Shown: in pieces, positions 1 to 6,308 of the stretch
Numbering within the stretch: the stretch's first letter is position 1
How the letters are laid out: every line of letters starts with the position of its first letter
Source of the DNA: Deltaproteobacteria bacterium
Lineage (GTDB): Bacteria; Desulfobacterota; DSM-4660; Desulfatiglandales; Desulfatiglandaceae
Assembly: GCA_019313765.1 (NCBI GenBank)
Contig: JAFDAP010000099.1
Location: 1 to 6,493, forward strand
Reading direction: 5' to 3'
Length of the DNA stretch: 6,493 nt
Program-made: the position numbers and the translations under genes
Notes under the pieces: generated by a model
The model's database searches: none
Seen by the model: the letters and a program-made list of their open reading frames with translations, nothing else
What the model was told of the DNA's origin: nothing

Positions 1-51
1 ACTCAAGCGGCTCAGGAAAAACCTGAATTTAACAGTCTACTGTTCAGAAAA

Positions 52-85
52 GAACCATTGAACCGTGAACCTAGAACTTTGAACC
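52..85. repeat. GAACC short tandem repeat, 7 to 8 base period
   Basis: GAACC occurs at 52-56, 60-64, 67-71 and 81-85, with a degenerate GAAC at 74-77. The spacing is 8, 7, 7 and 7 bases. It lies just past the 3' end of the DUF255 gene. Similar GAACC/GGTTC arrays recur between genes in many environmental bacterial genomes, as I recall. Small hairpins lie alongside (TCAGG/CCTGA at 12-26 and AACAG/CTGTT at 31-44), without a T tract. Confidence 0.6.
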
Positions 86-104
86 TGTGTAGTTACTATT
101 TTTC

Positions 105-2285
105 TTACTCAAGGATCTTCTCCAATTGAGCCGCATCAGTTATTGGCGTTTTACAGGCATATTGCTGACATACATACGCTGTGGATTTATTCTTAATTGG
201 ATACATATTTTTTACAAAGGGCGATATACCCTCAAGCCTTTGTCCGTCAGGCCCATCAGGATATAGAAGCACAATCTTGTTGGGTATAAAACTTTTCCGA
301 ACAGCTTTCACCATGGCCTGAGTAGTCTCAAGTGATGGATCTCCGGCAATGACAATCTCCTGAGTCGGACCGAACATGAAATCAAGTGCGACCAATAGCT
401 GGGTATAAGCCATAGGAAAGGATGCGACCTCTTTTGAAAAAGCCCCTGTCAGTTGTTCAGCCTTTTGCTCTAAACCAGGATTTCCTGTAATCCGGCCAAG
501 ACGCAAAAAATTCAGAGCCGCTACAGAATTACCCGAAGGAAGCGCCCCATCGTATATCTCTTTGCTGCGGGTGATAAGGGTCTCATTCCCTTTCCCCGTA
601 AAATAAAGTCCTCCTCCCTGCTTATCCCAGAAGATGTCAAGCATCGCCTGATTCAGGGCAATGGCTTTCTCAAGACATGAAACGTCAAAAGTGGCCTCAT
701 ATAATTCAATAAGTCCCCAGACCAGAAATGCATAGTCATCTAAGTATCCAGGATACGCTGCCTCCCCTTGCCTGTAACGACGTAGAAGCCTGCCATCAGT
801 CGTCCTGAGATCTTTCATGATAAAGTCAACGGCTTTACCGGCTGCGTCCGCATATGCCTGGTCACCAAAGACCTGGTAACCTTTTGCAAAGGCAGCAATC
901 ATGAGGCCGTTCCAGGAGGTGAGAATCTTGTCGTCTTTCAAAGGATGAACTCGTTTTTTTCGGGCCATAAAGAGCTGCACTCTGGCGTCTTCCAAAAGAC
1001 TTTCGAATTCTTTAAGGCCTATTCCTTCCTTATTCGCAAAGATCTCGGGATGCACAGGGATATGGGGAATACTGTGGCCATCCTCAAAGTTGCCTGCATC
1101 TTTGATCTCGTAGAAACGGCAGAAGAGTCCGCCTATCTTTTCTCCCAGATTTTTTTTGACCTCCGCGGGAGTCCATACGTAAAACAACCCTTCCTTCCCT
1201 TCGCTGTCAGCGTCTTCTGCACAATAGAATCCACCTTCGGGGTCGGTCATATCGCGCAGAACATAGGTAAATATCTCGCGGGCTACCTGGCCGAATTTGG
1301 CCTTCCCTGTTACCTGGTACGCCTCTATGTATGCCATTGCCAGCATGGCCTGATCGTAGAGCATCTTTTCAAAGTGAGGTACCAGCCATCTCTCATCCAC
1401 GGAATATCGGTGAAAACCAAAGCCAATGTGATCAAAAATGCCGCCACGTCTCATTTCATCCAAGGTCTTTTCCACCATTTTTAGCGCATTAGGATCCGAA
1501 CTCCGCTTGTGCCATCTCAGAAGAAAGGTGAGATGGTGGGGTGTTGGAAATTTAGGCTCAGTGCCAAACCCACCCCATTTCGGATCATAGGTCCTTGCAA
1601 GCTGTTCATACCCCGTTTTCAAGGTGTCCAATCTCACGACCGGACCCGATTTTTCCGAATCATGGGCCTTAATGGCGCTTGTGATTTCCTCGCCCGCCTC
1701 CAGTATGCGCGCCCGGTCTTTTTGCCACATAACGGCGATCTGATTGAGAATATCCATTAAGCCGGTCATTCCCATTCGGTTCAACTTAGGGAAATATGTA
1801 CCCGCAAAAAAGGGTTTGCCTTCGGGTGTCATAAATATGGAGAGGGGCCATCCCCCCCTTCCTGTTATAGCCTGACACACGGACATGTAGATTTTATCAA
1901 TATCCGGACGCTCTTCACGGTCCACTTTTATGGAGATAAAACGACTGTTCAAAAATCGGGCTACTTCCTCGTCCTCAAAGGACTCGTGTGCCATGACATG
2001 GCACCAGTGGCAGGTGGCATAGCCGATAGAGAGGAAGATGGGTTTGTCCTCCTTTTTCGCTTTTTGAAAGGCCTCTTGGCCCCAGGGGTACCAGTTAACG
2101 GGGTTCCAAACATGTTGGAGGAGGTAGGGACTCTTTTCCCCAATTAGACGATTTGGAGTCTTTCCTTGTTTTGCATCAACTGAGAACATAATGGCTCCGA
2201 AAGAAAAAATTGCAAGAAAGGTCCACAACCATACCGCGATCGTGGCTCCACGCTTCAGCGTAAAAGGTACAGCTCGTATGCTCAT
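105..2285 (-). CDS. Membrane-anchored thioredoxin-fold DUF255 protein (YyaL/SSP411 family)
   Basis: About 726 residues from ATG 2285. An N-terminal hydrophobic segment (about 14-35) acts as an anchor or signal peptide. It is followed by the DUF255 thioredoxin-like domain: NRLIGEKSPYLLQHVWNPVNWYPWG, then ATC92-H-W-C95-HVMAHESF, the redox CxxC-like site, then VDREERPDID and GGWPLSIFMTP. The rest is a long helical domain resembling (alpha/alpha)6 glycosidase-type folds, for example LLRRYRQGEAAYPGYLDDYAF. The end carries Cys706 and Cys711 (VCQQYAC), typical of the family. The molecular function of the family is not settled; a redox or thiol role is inferred. Most family members that I recall lack an N-terminal anchor, so this copy may act at or outside the membrane. 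A TTG at 2306 gives seven more residues. Neither start has a well-spaced ribosome binding site: GGAG sits only 1 base before ATG 2285. Confidence 0.93.
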   Translation of the reverse strand: MSIRAVPFTLKRGATIAVWLWTFLAIFSFGAIMFSVDAKQGKTPNRLIGEKSPYLLQHVWNPVNWYPWGQEAFQKAKKEDKPIFLSIGYATCHWCHVMAHESFEDEEVARFLNSRFISIKVDREERPDIDKIYMSVCQAITGRGGWPLSIFMTPEGKPFFAGTYFPKLNRMGMTGLMDILNQIAVMWQKDRARILEAGEEITSAIKAHDSEKSGPVVRLDTLKTGYEQLARTYDPKWGGFGTEPKFPTPHHLTFLLRWHKRSSDPNALKMVEKTLDEMRRGGIFDHIGFGFHRYSVDERWLVPHFEKMLYDQAMLAMAYIEAYQVTGKAKFGQVAREIFTYVLRDMTDPEGGFYCAEDADSEGKEGLFYVWTPAEVKKNLGEKIGGLFCRFYEIKDAGNFEDGHSIPHIPVHPEIFANKEGIGLKEFESLLEDARVQLFMARKKRVHPLKDDKILTSWNGLMIAAFAKGYQVFGDQAYADAAGKAVDFIMKDLRTTDGRLLRRYRQGEAAYPGYLDDYAFLVWGLIELYEATFDVSCLEKAIALNQAMLDIFWDKQGGGLYFTGKGNETLITRSKEIYDGALPSGNSVAALNFLRLGRITGNPGLEQKAEQLTGAFSKEVASFPMAYTQLLVALDFMFGPTQEIVIAGDPSLETTQAMVKAVRKSFIPNKIVLLYPDGPDGQRLEGISPFVKNMYPIKNKSTAYVCQQYACKTPITDAAQLEKILE

Positions 2286-2344
2286 TCTCCACTTTTGCTC
2301 ATTCAAAGTGCTTTATTTATCCCTCTAGTTGCAATAATGAATGG

Positions 2345-2773
2345 TCAGCCTCCTAATACGAACGCCCTGTAAGTCCCCGCGCCACTTACAATCTGGCTCA
2401 AAGCCATAACTAAAACAAAAAGATTGTTTAGGCCGTGGATAAAGGGAAGAAGCCTTCGCTTCTTTTTCTTGCGATTCATGTACAGACCGGACACAAATCC
2501 AAAAGCAATAAAGGGCACCATCACAAGCGCAACCTTGCCGTGAATCCCCGTTATAATGACTCCGTGCCAGTAAACGTACACCATGACCATGCCTCCCAGC
2601 ATACCAGCCAGCAAAACTCCGAGAGCAATCTCCCCCAAAGCGACATGCCGCTTCCACTGAAAGAGGGCCTTTTGATCAAGATGAAGAAATCGAAAGCGTT
2701 GTACTCCGAGGTAGAATACGTACACGGCCAGCAGTGTAGCCGAGAGCTGGATGATGGGATGAATAACAAGCAT
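2345..2773 (-). CDS. Four-helix membrane protein resembling DUF4079 (possible haem b protein)
   Basis: A 142-residue integral membrane protein with hydrophobic helices at about 4-24, 44-68, 78-98 and 109-130. A strongly basic loop, RKKKKRR (101-107), should face the cytoplasm. Histidines lie at or near helix ends: His5, His43, His70, His78 and His113. The layout resembles DUF4079 and, more loosely, cytochrome b561-type proteins, in which such residues ligate haem b; haem binding here is inferred. It sits between the exported P460-type cytochrome and the DUF255 gene, 38 bases from each, so it may exchange electrons with the cytochrome. The start is ATG 2773, because AAGGTG (2785-2780) is 6 bases upstream. 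The longer in-frame GTG at 2782 lies inside that ribosome binding site. The family assignment is from memory of the motif pattern. Confidence 0.72.
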   Translation of the reverse strand: MLVIHPIIQLSATLLAVYVFYLGVQRFRFLHLDQKALFQWKRHVALGEIALGVLLAGMLGGMVMVYVYWHGVIITGIHGKVALVMVPFIAFGFVSGLYMNRKKKKRRLLPFIHGLNNLFVLVMALSQIVSGAGTYRAFVLGG

Positions 2774-2811
2774 GCCAGACACCTTAAGAAGTTTCTCTAC
2801 AGAGCGTGCTT

Positions 2812-3291
2812 CTACTTAAACTCATGTACCGTGATAAAGTCATTTTTGGCCCTTGTTCCGTGACATCCAATACAGCCTTGAGGTTTACCAAAAGGGCCTG
2901 CTTTGCCATCAAGGGTATATTTCGCCCAGAACCAGTCTCCGTCTTTGGGGTTGAATCCATTGACCTTATACATCACAGTGATGGCCTTCAGTTCCTTGGC
3001 TTTGTCGTAGTTCTCCTTTACTGCAATAGAACCATATTGAACTGGAGGTCTTACCGAATTCAGCGCACGATCGTTCACATAGACCTTGTGTAACGGGCCA
3101 TGGGGTGCGCGACCGGGCTGCATCCCCTGGTGATCGGGCCAGAAGGACCATTTTTTGTATGGCGAAACCTTGGTGATGTAATTCCACAATGCATCCGGAT
3201 CTGGACCCGGCATATCCGCAAAGACTATTGAGCCAAAGACTACAAAGGCAGCAATAATCATGATACTGGTAGCTATTTTTGCTTTTTTCAT
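2812..3291 (-). CDS. Exported cytochrome P460 / cytochrome c'-beta family protein
   Basis: A 159-residue exported haem protein. A lysine-rich start and hydrophobic core (residues 3-24) form a signal peptide, with likely cleavage after VFA (residue 25). The mature part has the P460-type features RAPHGPLHKVYVND (61-74) and IAVKENYD (89-96). A C-terminal haem c motif is Cys140-Ile-Gly-Cys143-His144, very near the end, as in this family. P460 members oxidise hydroxylamine or bind NO and CO; P460 proper has a Lys-haem cross-link, whereas cytochromes c'-beta do not. Lys92 is a candidate, but I cannot tell from sequence which type this is. AAAGGAG at 3298-3304 is 6 bases from the ATG. The next gene, a membrane protein, begins 38 bases after its stop, so the two are probably co-expressed. 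Location is periplasmic, by inference. Confidence 0.85.
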   Translation of the reverse strand: MKKAKIATSIMIIAAFVVFGSIVFADMPGPDPDALWNYITKVSPYKKWSFWPDHQGMQPGRAPHGPLHKVYVNDRALNSVRPPVQYGSIAVKENYDKAKELKAITVMYKVNGFNPKDGDWFWAKYTLDGKAGPFGKPQGCIGCHGTRAKNDFITVHEFK

Positions 3292-3349
3292 CTCAATCTC
3301 CTTTCTAAAGAAATAAAAGTTGACTAGTTTTTGTTTCCAATAGATATTC

Positions 3350-3538
3350 CTAATCTTTTACTTTGCAGGTGGATATACCAAATAGTGTATAGGGGGGACA
3401 CCAACCCAAGGCGGCTGTAAAAACTGGCAAAAGCCCAATGGCTCCCCACCAACTCTTGAAATAGGCGCCCACTGCAATCACAATGAGCCCAATGAGCACT
3501 CTGATGATTCTATCGGATTTCCCTATGTTGCGTTTCAT
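3350..3538 (-). CDS. DUF2892 (YgaP-like) two-helix inner-membrane protein
   Basis: A 62-residue protein beginning MKRNIGKSDRIIRVLIG, with two hydrophobic helices at about residues 10-29 and 33-50. It ends in the family's typical GWCPPYTLFGISTC tail with two cysteines. This family (DUF2892) occurs alone or fused behind a rhodanese domain, as in E. coli YgaP. Its function alone is unknown; in YgaP it anchors the rhodanese and dimerises. ATG 3538 is chosen because AGGAGGT lies 7 bases upstream; the longer reading from GTG 3547 would overlap that ribosome binding site. It lies between catalase and the cytochrome gene, and an otherwise unanchored rhodanese is encoded nearby at 5297-6130, which may be functionally relevant. 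Confidence 0.9.
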   Translation of the reverse strand: MKRNIGKSDRIIRVLIGLIVIAVGAYFKSWWGAIGLLPVFTAALGWCPPYTLFGISTCKVKD

Positions 3539-3545
3539 AAATAGC

Positions 3546-3552
3546 ACCTCCT
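3546..3552 (-). promoter_or_regulatory. Strong Shine-Dalgarno site of the DUF2892 gene
   Basis: The minus strand reads AAAGGAGGTGCTATTTATG. AGGAGGT is 7 bases from ATG 3538. The in-frame GTG (3547-3545) overlaps the site and therefore cannot be the start. Confidence 0.75.
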
Positions 3553-3625
3553 TTCATGTTTGCGCTAATCCGCACTTCGACAGACTTCACACAGAGGAAG
3601 CAAATCGTGGCCGGTTTTGCCGTGA

Positions 3626-3643
3626 CGCCGGGAGGTCCCGGCG
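3626..3643 (-). terminator. GC-rich hairpin downstream of catalase
   Basis: A perfect 7-bp stem, CGCCGGG paired with CCCGGCG, encloses a 4-base loop and starts about 35 bases after the catalase stop. It is far more GC-rich than its surroundings. No T tract follows on the minus strand, so it is not a classic intrinsic terminator. It may attenuate transcription, protect the mRNA 3' end, or belong to a dispersed repeat. Confidence 0.35.
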
Positions 3644-3678
3644 CCCCGATAAACGGTTAAAGCTTTTTTTGAAAAAGT

Positions 3679-5208
3679 TTATTCCTGAGTCGATTTGGCC
3701 CGCTCTTCCTGGCTCATCCCGGCCAGACGCTCTATTTCTTTTATGTCAAGGCCCAGACCTTCTGCCACGCGGCGGCCGTAATCAGGGTCGGCCTTGTAGA
3801 ACACGGCAGTCTGGCGCAACTGAATACGCTTTTGTGCGCCTGAAAGATGGTCCGCAATATTCCCCACCAGATTTTCGCGGTCCTGATCGGTCATGACGTT
3901 GCGATACAGATTACCCGCCTGCACGAAATCATCGTTAGGATGGGTATAGGGATGACGCCCCGCTTTTCCGGCCACCTCAAAAGGAGGCTCTCCTGTCGTA
4001 GGATCCGGCGCCGGTCCCCCTAAGCTGTTGGGCCAGTAATTGGGTCCGTTGCCTCCGTTGGCATCAACACGCATGAACCCATCACGCTGATAGCTGTTCT
4101 CAGGGGCGTATTTAGGTGCGTTCACAGGAATCAGGTGGTAATTGGGTCCAAGTCGGTGAATGTGGGTATCGTGATATGAGAAAAGCCTGGCCTGGAGCAT
4201 CTTATCCGGCGAGGCGGCAATGCCCGGAACCAGGTTGCCTGGAGAGAATGCAGCCTGTTCTACCTCGGCAAAATAATTAACCGGGTTGCGGTTCAGCACC
4301 AGTTTTCCAATTTTGATGGGCGGGACTTCGCCATGGGGCCAGACCTTGGTAATATCAAAAATGTCCCACTGGAAATCTTTGGCCTGTTCCGGTGTAAGGA
4401 TCTGCATCTCAAGTGTCCATGACGGGTAGTCACCTCTCTCGATGGCATCATATAAGTCTTGGGTGGCGTGATCCGGGTTCTCACCGGAGATGCGTGTCGC
4501 CTCTTCTCTTGTCAGGTTCTTTATGCCTTGATCTGTTTTGAAGTGATACTGCACCCAGAAGTAGTCGCCCTTGTCGTTGTACCACTTAAAGGTGTGGCTG
4601 GAGTAGCCGTTCATGTTGCGGTAAGTTGCAGGAGTGCCCCGGTCGGAGAAGAGAATGGTGACCTGGTGAATCGACTCCGGTGTAAGCGAGAGAAAATCCC
4701 AGAACATGTCAGGGTCTTTGAGGTTTGTTCCCGGATTCCGTTTCTGGGTGTGAATGAAATCAGGGAATTTCAAGGGGTCCCGAATGAAAAACACGGGCGT
4801 ATTGTTCCCCGTCATGTCGTAGTTTCCCTTCTCGGTGTAAAACTTAACAGCGAAACCACGAGGATCGCGCGCTGCGTCGGCAGAACCCTTCTCCCCGCCC
4901 ACCGTGGAAAAGCGTACAAAGACCTCGGTTCGCTTGCCTATCTCGGAGAGGAATTTGGCCTTTGTGTATTGGGTTACATCTGCTGTCACTTCAAAATAGC
5001 CGCCAGCGCCAGCGCCCTTGGCATGCACAACGCGTTCCGGGATGCGCTCGCGGTCGAAATGGCCCAGCTTCTCCAGCAAGTGAACGTCCTGCATAAGGAC
5101 CGGCCCACGTTCGCCGGCTGTTTGGCTGTTCAGGTCGTTACCTACCGGAATTCCAAAGGCAGTTGTTAACGTATTGGACACTTCTTTTTTTTTCTTGCTC
5201 ATTTTCAT
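3679..5208 (-). CDS. katA: Monofunctional haem catalase (small-subunit type)
   Basis: Disproportionates hydrogen peroxide to water and oxygen, probably in the cytoplasm since no signal peptide is seen. The 509-residue length fits the small-subunit catalases. Catalytic His62 lies in RVVHAKGAGA, Asn135 in MTGNNTPVFFIRD, and the haem-ligating Tyr345 in RLFSYHDTHIHRLGPN. The His-to-Asn (73) and His-to-Tyr (283) spacings equal those of bovine catalase (75/148/358). The C-terminal part, including NYWPNSLGGPAPDP, is complete and ends in TAA. Two ATGs compete for the start: 5208, only 2 bases after the GGGGG run, and 5202, 8 bases after it and perhaps better placed; the difference is two residues. 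The gene follows the Sec-rhodanese/ferritin gene by 88 bases, which suggests a shared role in peroxide defence. The symbol katA is by family; katE-type names are also used. Confidence 0.96.
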   Translation of the reverse strand: MKMSKKKKEVSNTLTTAFGIPVGNDLNSQTAGERGPVLMQDVHLLEKLGHFDRERIPERVVHAKGAGAGGYFEVTADVTQYTKAKFLSEIGKRTEVFVRFSTVGGEKGSADAARDPRGFAVKFYTEKGNYDMTGNNTPVFFIRDPLKFPDFIHTQKRNPGTNLKDPDMFWDFLSLTPESIHQVTILFSDRGTPATYRNMNGYSSHTFKWYNDKGDYFWVQYHFKTDQGIKNLTREEATRISGENPDHATQDLYDAIERGDYPSWTLEMQILTPEQAKDFQWDIFDITKVWPHGEVPPIKIGKLVLNRNPVNYFAEVEQAAFSPGNLVPGIAASPDKMLQARLFSYHDTHIHRLGPNYHLIPVNAPKYAPENSYQRDGFMRVDANGGNGPNYWPNSLGGPAPDPTTGEPPFEVAGKAGRHPYTHPNDDFVQAGNLYRNVMTDQDRENLVGNIADHLSGAQKRIQLRQTAVFYKADPDYGRRVAEGLGLDIKEIERLAGMSQEERAKSTQE

Positions 5209-5238
5209 TTCCCCCTTTTTTTGATTTTTTCTAGTTTA

Positions 5239-5271
5239 CCAAAATCGTAATCTGGTCAGATCATTTTTTGG
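5239..5271 (-). promoter_or_regulatory. Nested dyad upstream of catalase (possible operator or RNA hairpin)
   Basis: An inner inverted repeat ATCTG-GT-CAGAT (5250-5261) is flanked by outer arms CCAAAA (5239-5244) and TTTTGG (5266-5271). Both pairs share nearly the same centre, about 5255. The dyad lies about 30 to 60 bases upstream of the catalase start and just after the upstream gene. It could bind a regulator or form a hairpin at the end of the upstream transcript. It does not match the PerR or OxyR consensus that I know, and no clear -10/-35 pair was found beside it. Confidence 0.35.
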
Positions 5272-5296
5272 ATTCCAGGCTTAATTCACCCTTTCC

Positions 5297-6130
5297 TTAT
5301 GTCCTTTGTTCCATAAGGCGACCCAGGCTTGCCAGGTGGGCCTTTTCTTCTTCTGCTATATCGTAGAGAACGGTCTTGCTTTTATCGTCCTTGGCTTTTT
5401 CGGAATATCTCATATAGAGGTCCATGGCCTGGGTCTCGAGCATCATGGCTATACTGAGCATATCGGGCACTGTCTTCATTGAATCCCTGTTTTGTTCCAG
5501 AAAATCCTCCGTGGTAAAACCGCCCTCCATCATATCAGAGACGATATTACCTTCAAATGCCTCCCTATCGGTGACGGTTGGTTCGAGCGTGATATACAGA
5601 TCAAAAAGCCTCTGCTTGTGCTTTTCCTCGATCTTCGCCAGTTTGTTCAGTACACTGACCACTTCCGAGTCATCCATACTTTCAGCTAAGCTCTTGTAAA
5701 ATCCTGCAAGCCCATCTTCCATTCCGTAGGCAAGAACGATGATCTCTTGAGATGTCTCATCGCCTCTCAATAGAATCATGCCCATCTCCGCAGGGCCGAA
5801 CGCTGTATGTCCTTGCCAGGCCTTAATCCCTCCCTTCAAATTATAGACTTCATTGAAACCTTTACCTGCCAATAGTTGCGCAGCAGCACGGCTGCGCCCG
5901 CCCATGGCTCAGTATGCTATGACAGGCTTTTCAGGGTCCAATTCCTCAAGCCGAGCAGGCAGCTCCGGTAAGGGAACAAGCTTGGCTCCTGGTATCCGGG
6001 CTTTTTCGTACTCCTTTGGCTGACGGACGTCCAGAAGGGTAAATGTACCTTCCTTGTTTTCATCCATGTAGGCCTTGGCCTCTTCCGTTTCCATATTTCT
6101 TACGGGGGTCAAAAATTGTTTCCATCGCAT
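5297..6130 (-). CDS. Selenocysteine-containing rhodanese fused to a ferritin-like (rubrerythrin-type) di-iron domain
   Basis: Predicted selenoprotein of about 277 residues, formed by reading through an in-frame TGA at 5909-5911. Residues 1 to about 107 are a single rhodanese domain: LLDVRQPKEYEKARIPGA, then VIAY-Sec74-AMGGRSR, then the NLKGGIKAWQG tail. The TGA replaces the catalytic Cys of the C-x4-R active-site loop. Residues about 120-270 are a ferritin-like helical bundle with the metal-ligand pattern Glu138, Glu168-xx-His171, Glu232 and Glu262-xx-His265, as expected for a di-iron site. Rhodaneses move sulfane sulfur through a persulfide, so a selenol would be a more reactive nucleophile; the ferritin-like half may reduce peroxide or oxygen. 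The protein lacks a signal peptide and is probably cytoplasmic. ATG 6130 is preferred over GTG 6133; AAAGGAGG lies 9 bases upstream. Both halves are intact and in one frame, which argues against decay. Similar Cys-containing fusions and Sec rhodaneses in deltaproteobacteria are recalled, not checked. Confidence 0.88.
5868..5908 (-). promoter_or_regulatory. Bacterial SECIS-like hairpin directly after the Sec codon
   Basis: Counting the U of UGA as +1, GCGCAGC (+15 to +21, 5897-5891) pairs perfectly with GCUGCGC (+28 to +34, 5884-5878), giving seven Watson-Crick pairs. They close the hexaloop CGUGCU (5890-5885). G23 and U24 are in the loop, at the same offsets as the SelB-contacted G and U of the E. 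coli fdhF element. A lower stem GCCA (+4 to +7) pairs with UGGC (+41 to +44), separated by an internal loop. There is no obvious counterpart of the fdhF bulged U17. Because the hairpin overlaps conserved GC-rich Arg/Ala codons, part of the pairing could be chance. Confidence 0.72.
5909..5911 (-). other. In-frame TGA read as selenocysteine (Sec74)
   Basis: The codon is TGA, not TAA or TAG. It is preceded by GTC-ATT-GCC-TAC-type codons for VIAY and followed by GCC-ATG-GGC-GGG-CGC-AGC (AMGGRS). In rhodaneses this position is the catalytic cysteine, the standard setting for Cys-to-Sec exchange. The frame continues without interruption for another 203 codons. Confidence 0.85.
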
Positions 6131-6139
6131 CACCCTTTT

Positions 6140-6145
6140 CCTCCT
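6140..6145 (-). promoter_or_regulatory. Shine-Dalgarno site of the Sec-rhodanese gene
   Basis: The minus strand reads AAAGGAGGAAAAGGGTGATG. The AGGAGG core lies 9 bases before ATG 6130 and 6 bases before GTG 6133. Both are possible starts; ATG is preferred as the commoner codon and because the protein then begins MRWKQF, which I recall from related fusions. Confidence 0.6.
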
Positions 6146-6216
6146 TTATTATCTTCATCGAAACCCATATCCTTATACGATGATTTTTGGTAATAGTTCA
6201 GCCGTCTATTTTTCTG

Positions 6217-6276
6217 ACAGGATTAACAGGATGGACTGGATTAATTTTATCCTGTAAATCAGAAGATATATCCTGT
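6217..6276. repeat. ACAGGATTA 9-bp tandem repeat with inverted copies
   Basis: Three exactly 9-base units run in tandem: ACAGGATTA (6217-6225), ACAGGATGG (6226-6234) and ACTGGATTA (6235-6243). Two inverted copies, ATCCTGT, follow at 6249-6255 and 6270-6276, so the block can fold back on itself. It resembles the dispersed intergenic ATCCTGT repeats known from several bacterial genomes; whether it is dispersed here cannot be seen from one window. Confidence 0.7.
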
Positions 6277-6308
6277 TTTTGAGAAACTTTGCTGTTAGCC
6301 ATGACAGT

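Noticed and set aside
12..44. Intrinsic terminator after the DUF255 gene
   Set aside because: Two small 5-bp hairpins are present but neither is followed by a T tract on the minus strand.
945..1484. Plus-strand ORF of 179 codons
   Set aside because: Antisense to the well-supported DUF255 gene, with no recognisable protein features.
2345..2347. TGA stop of the DUF4079-like gene as a second Sec codon
   Set aside because: Readthrough adds only 13 unremarkable codons before another TGA, there is no catalytic Cys context, and the protein already ends at a sensible place.
3312..3340. Promoter TTGGAA-17-TTTATT upstream of the P460 gene
   Set aside because: Both hexamers match only 4 of 6 consensus bases, and the start would leave a leader of only about 14 bases beginning at the ribosome binding site.
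4459..5169. Long plus-strand ORF of 236 codons
   Set aside because: It lies entirely antisense to the catalase gene, has no recognisable domain, and is a frame shadow.
5297..5905. Independent ferritin-like gene starting at ATG 5905
   Set aside because: It would begin inside the rhodanese active-site loop (MGGRSRAAA), and the purine-poor bases before it offer no ribosome binding site.
5297..6133. Pseudogene or sequencing error splitting the rhodanese/ferritin gene
   Set aside because: The stop is TGA exactly at the catalytic Cys position, no frameshift is present, both halves are intact, and a SECIS-like hairpin follows. A single-base TGC/TGT-to-TGA error cannot be fully excluded without reads.
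6172..6200. Sigma70-type promoter for the Sec-rhodanese gene (TATAAG with TGAACT)
   Set aside because: The -10 is good, but the -35 matches only 3 of 6 bases; it is noted in the flank entry but not called.
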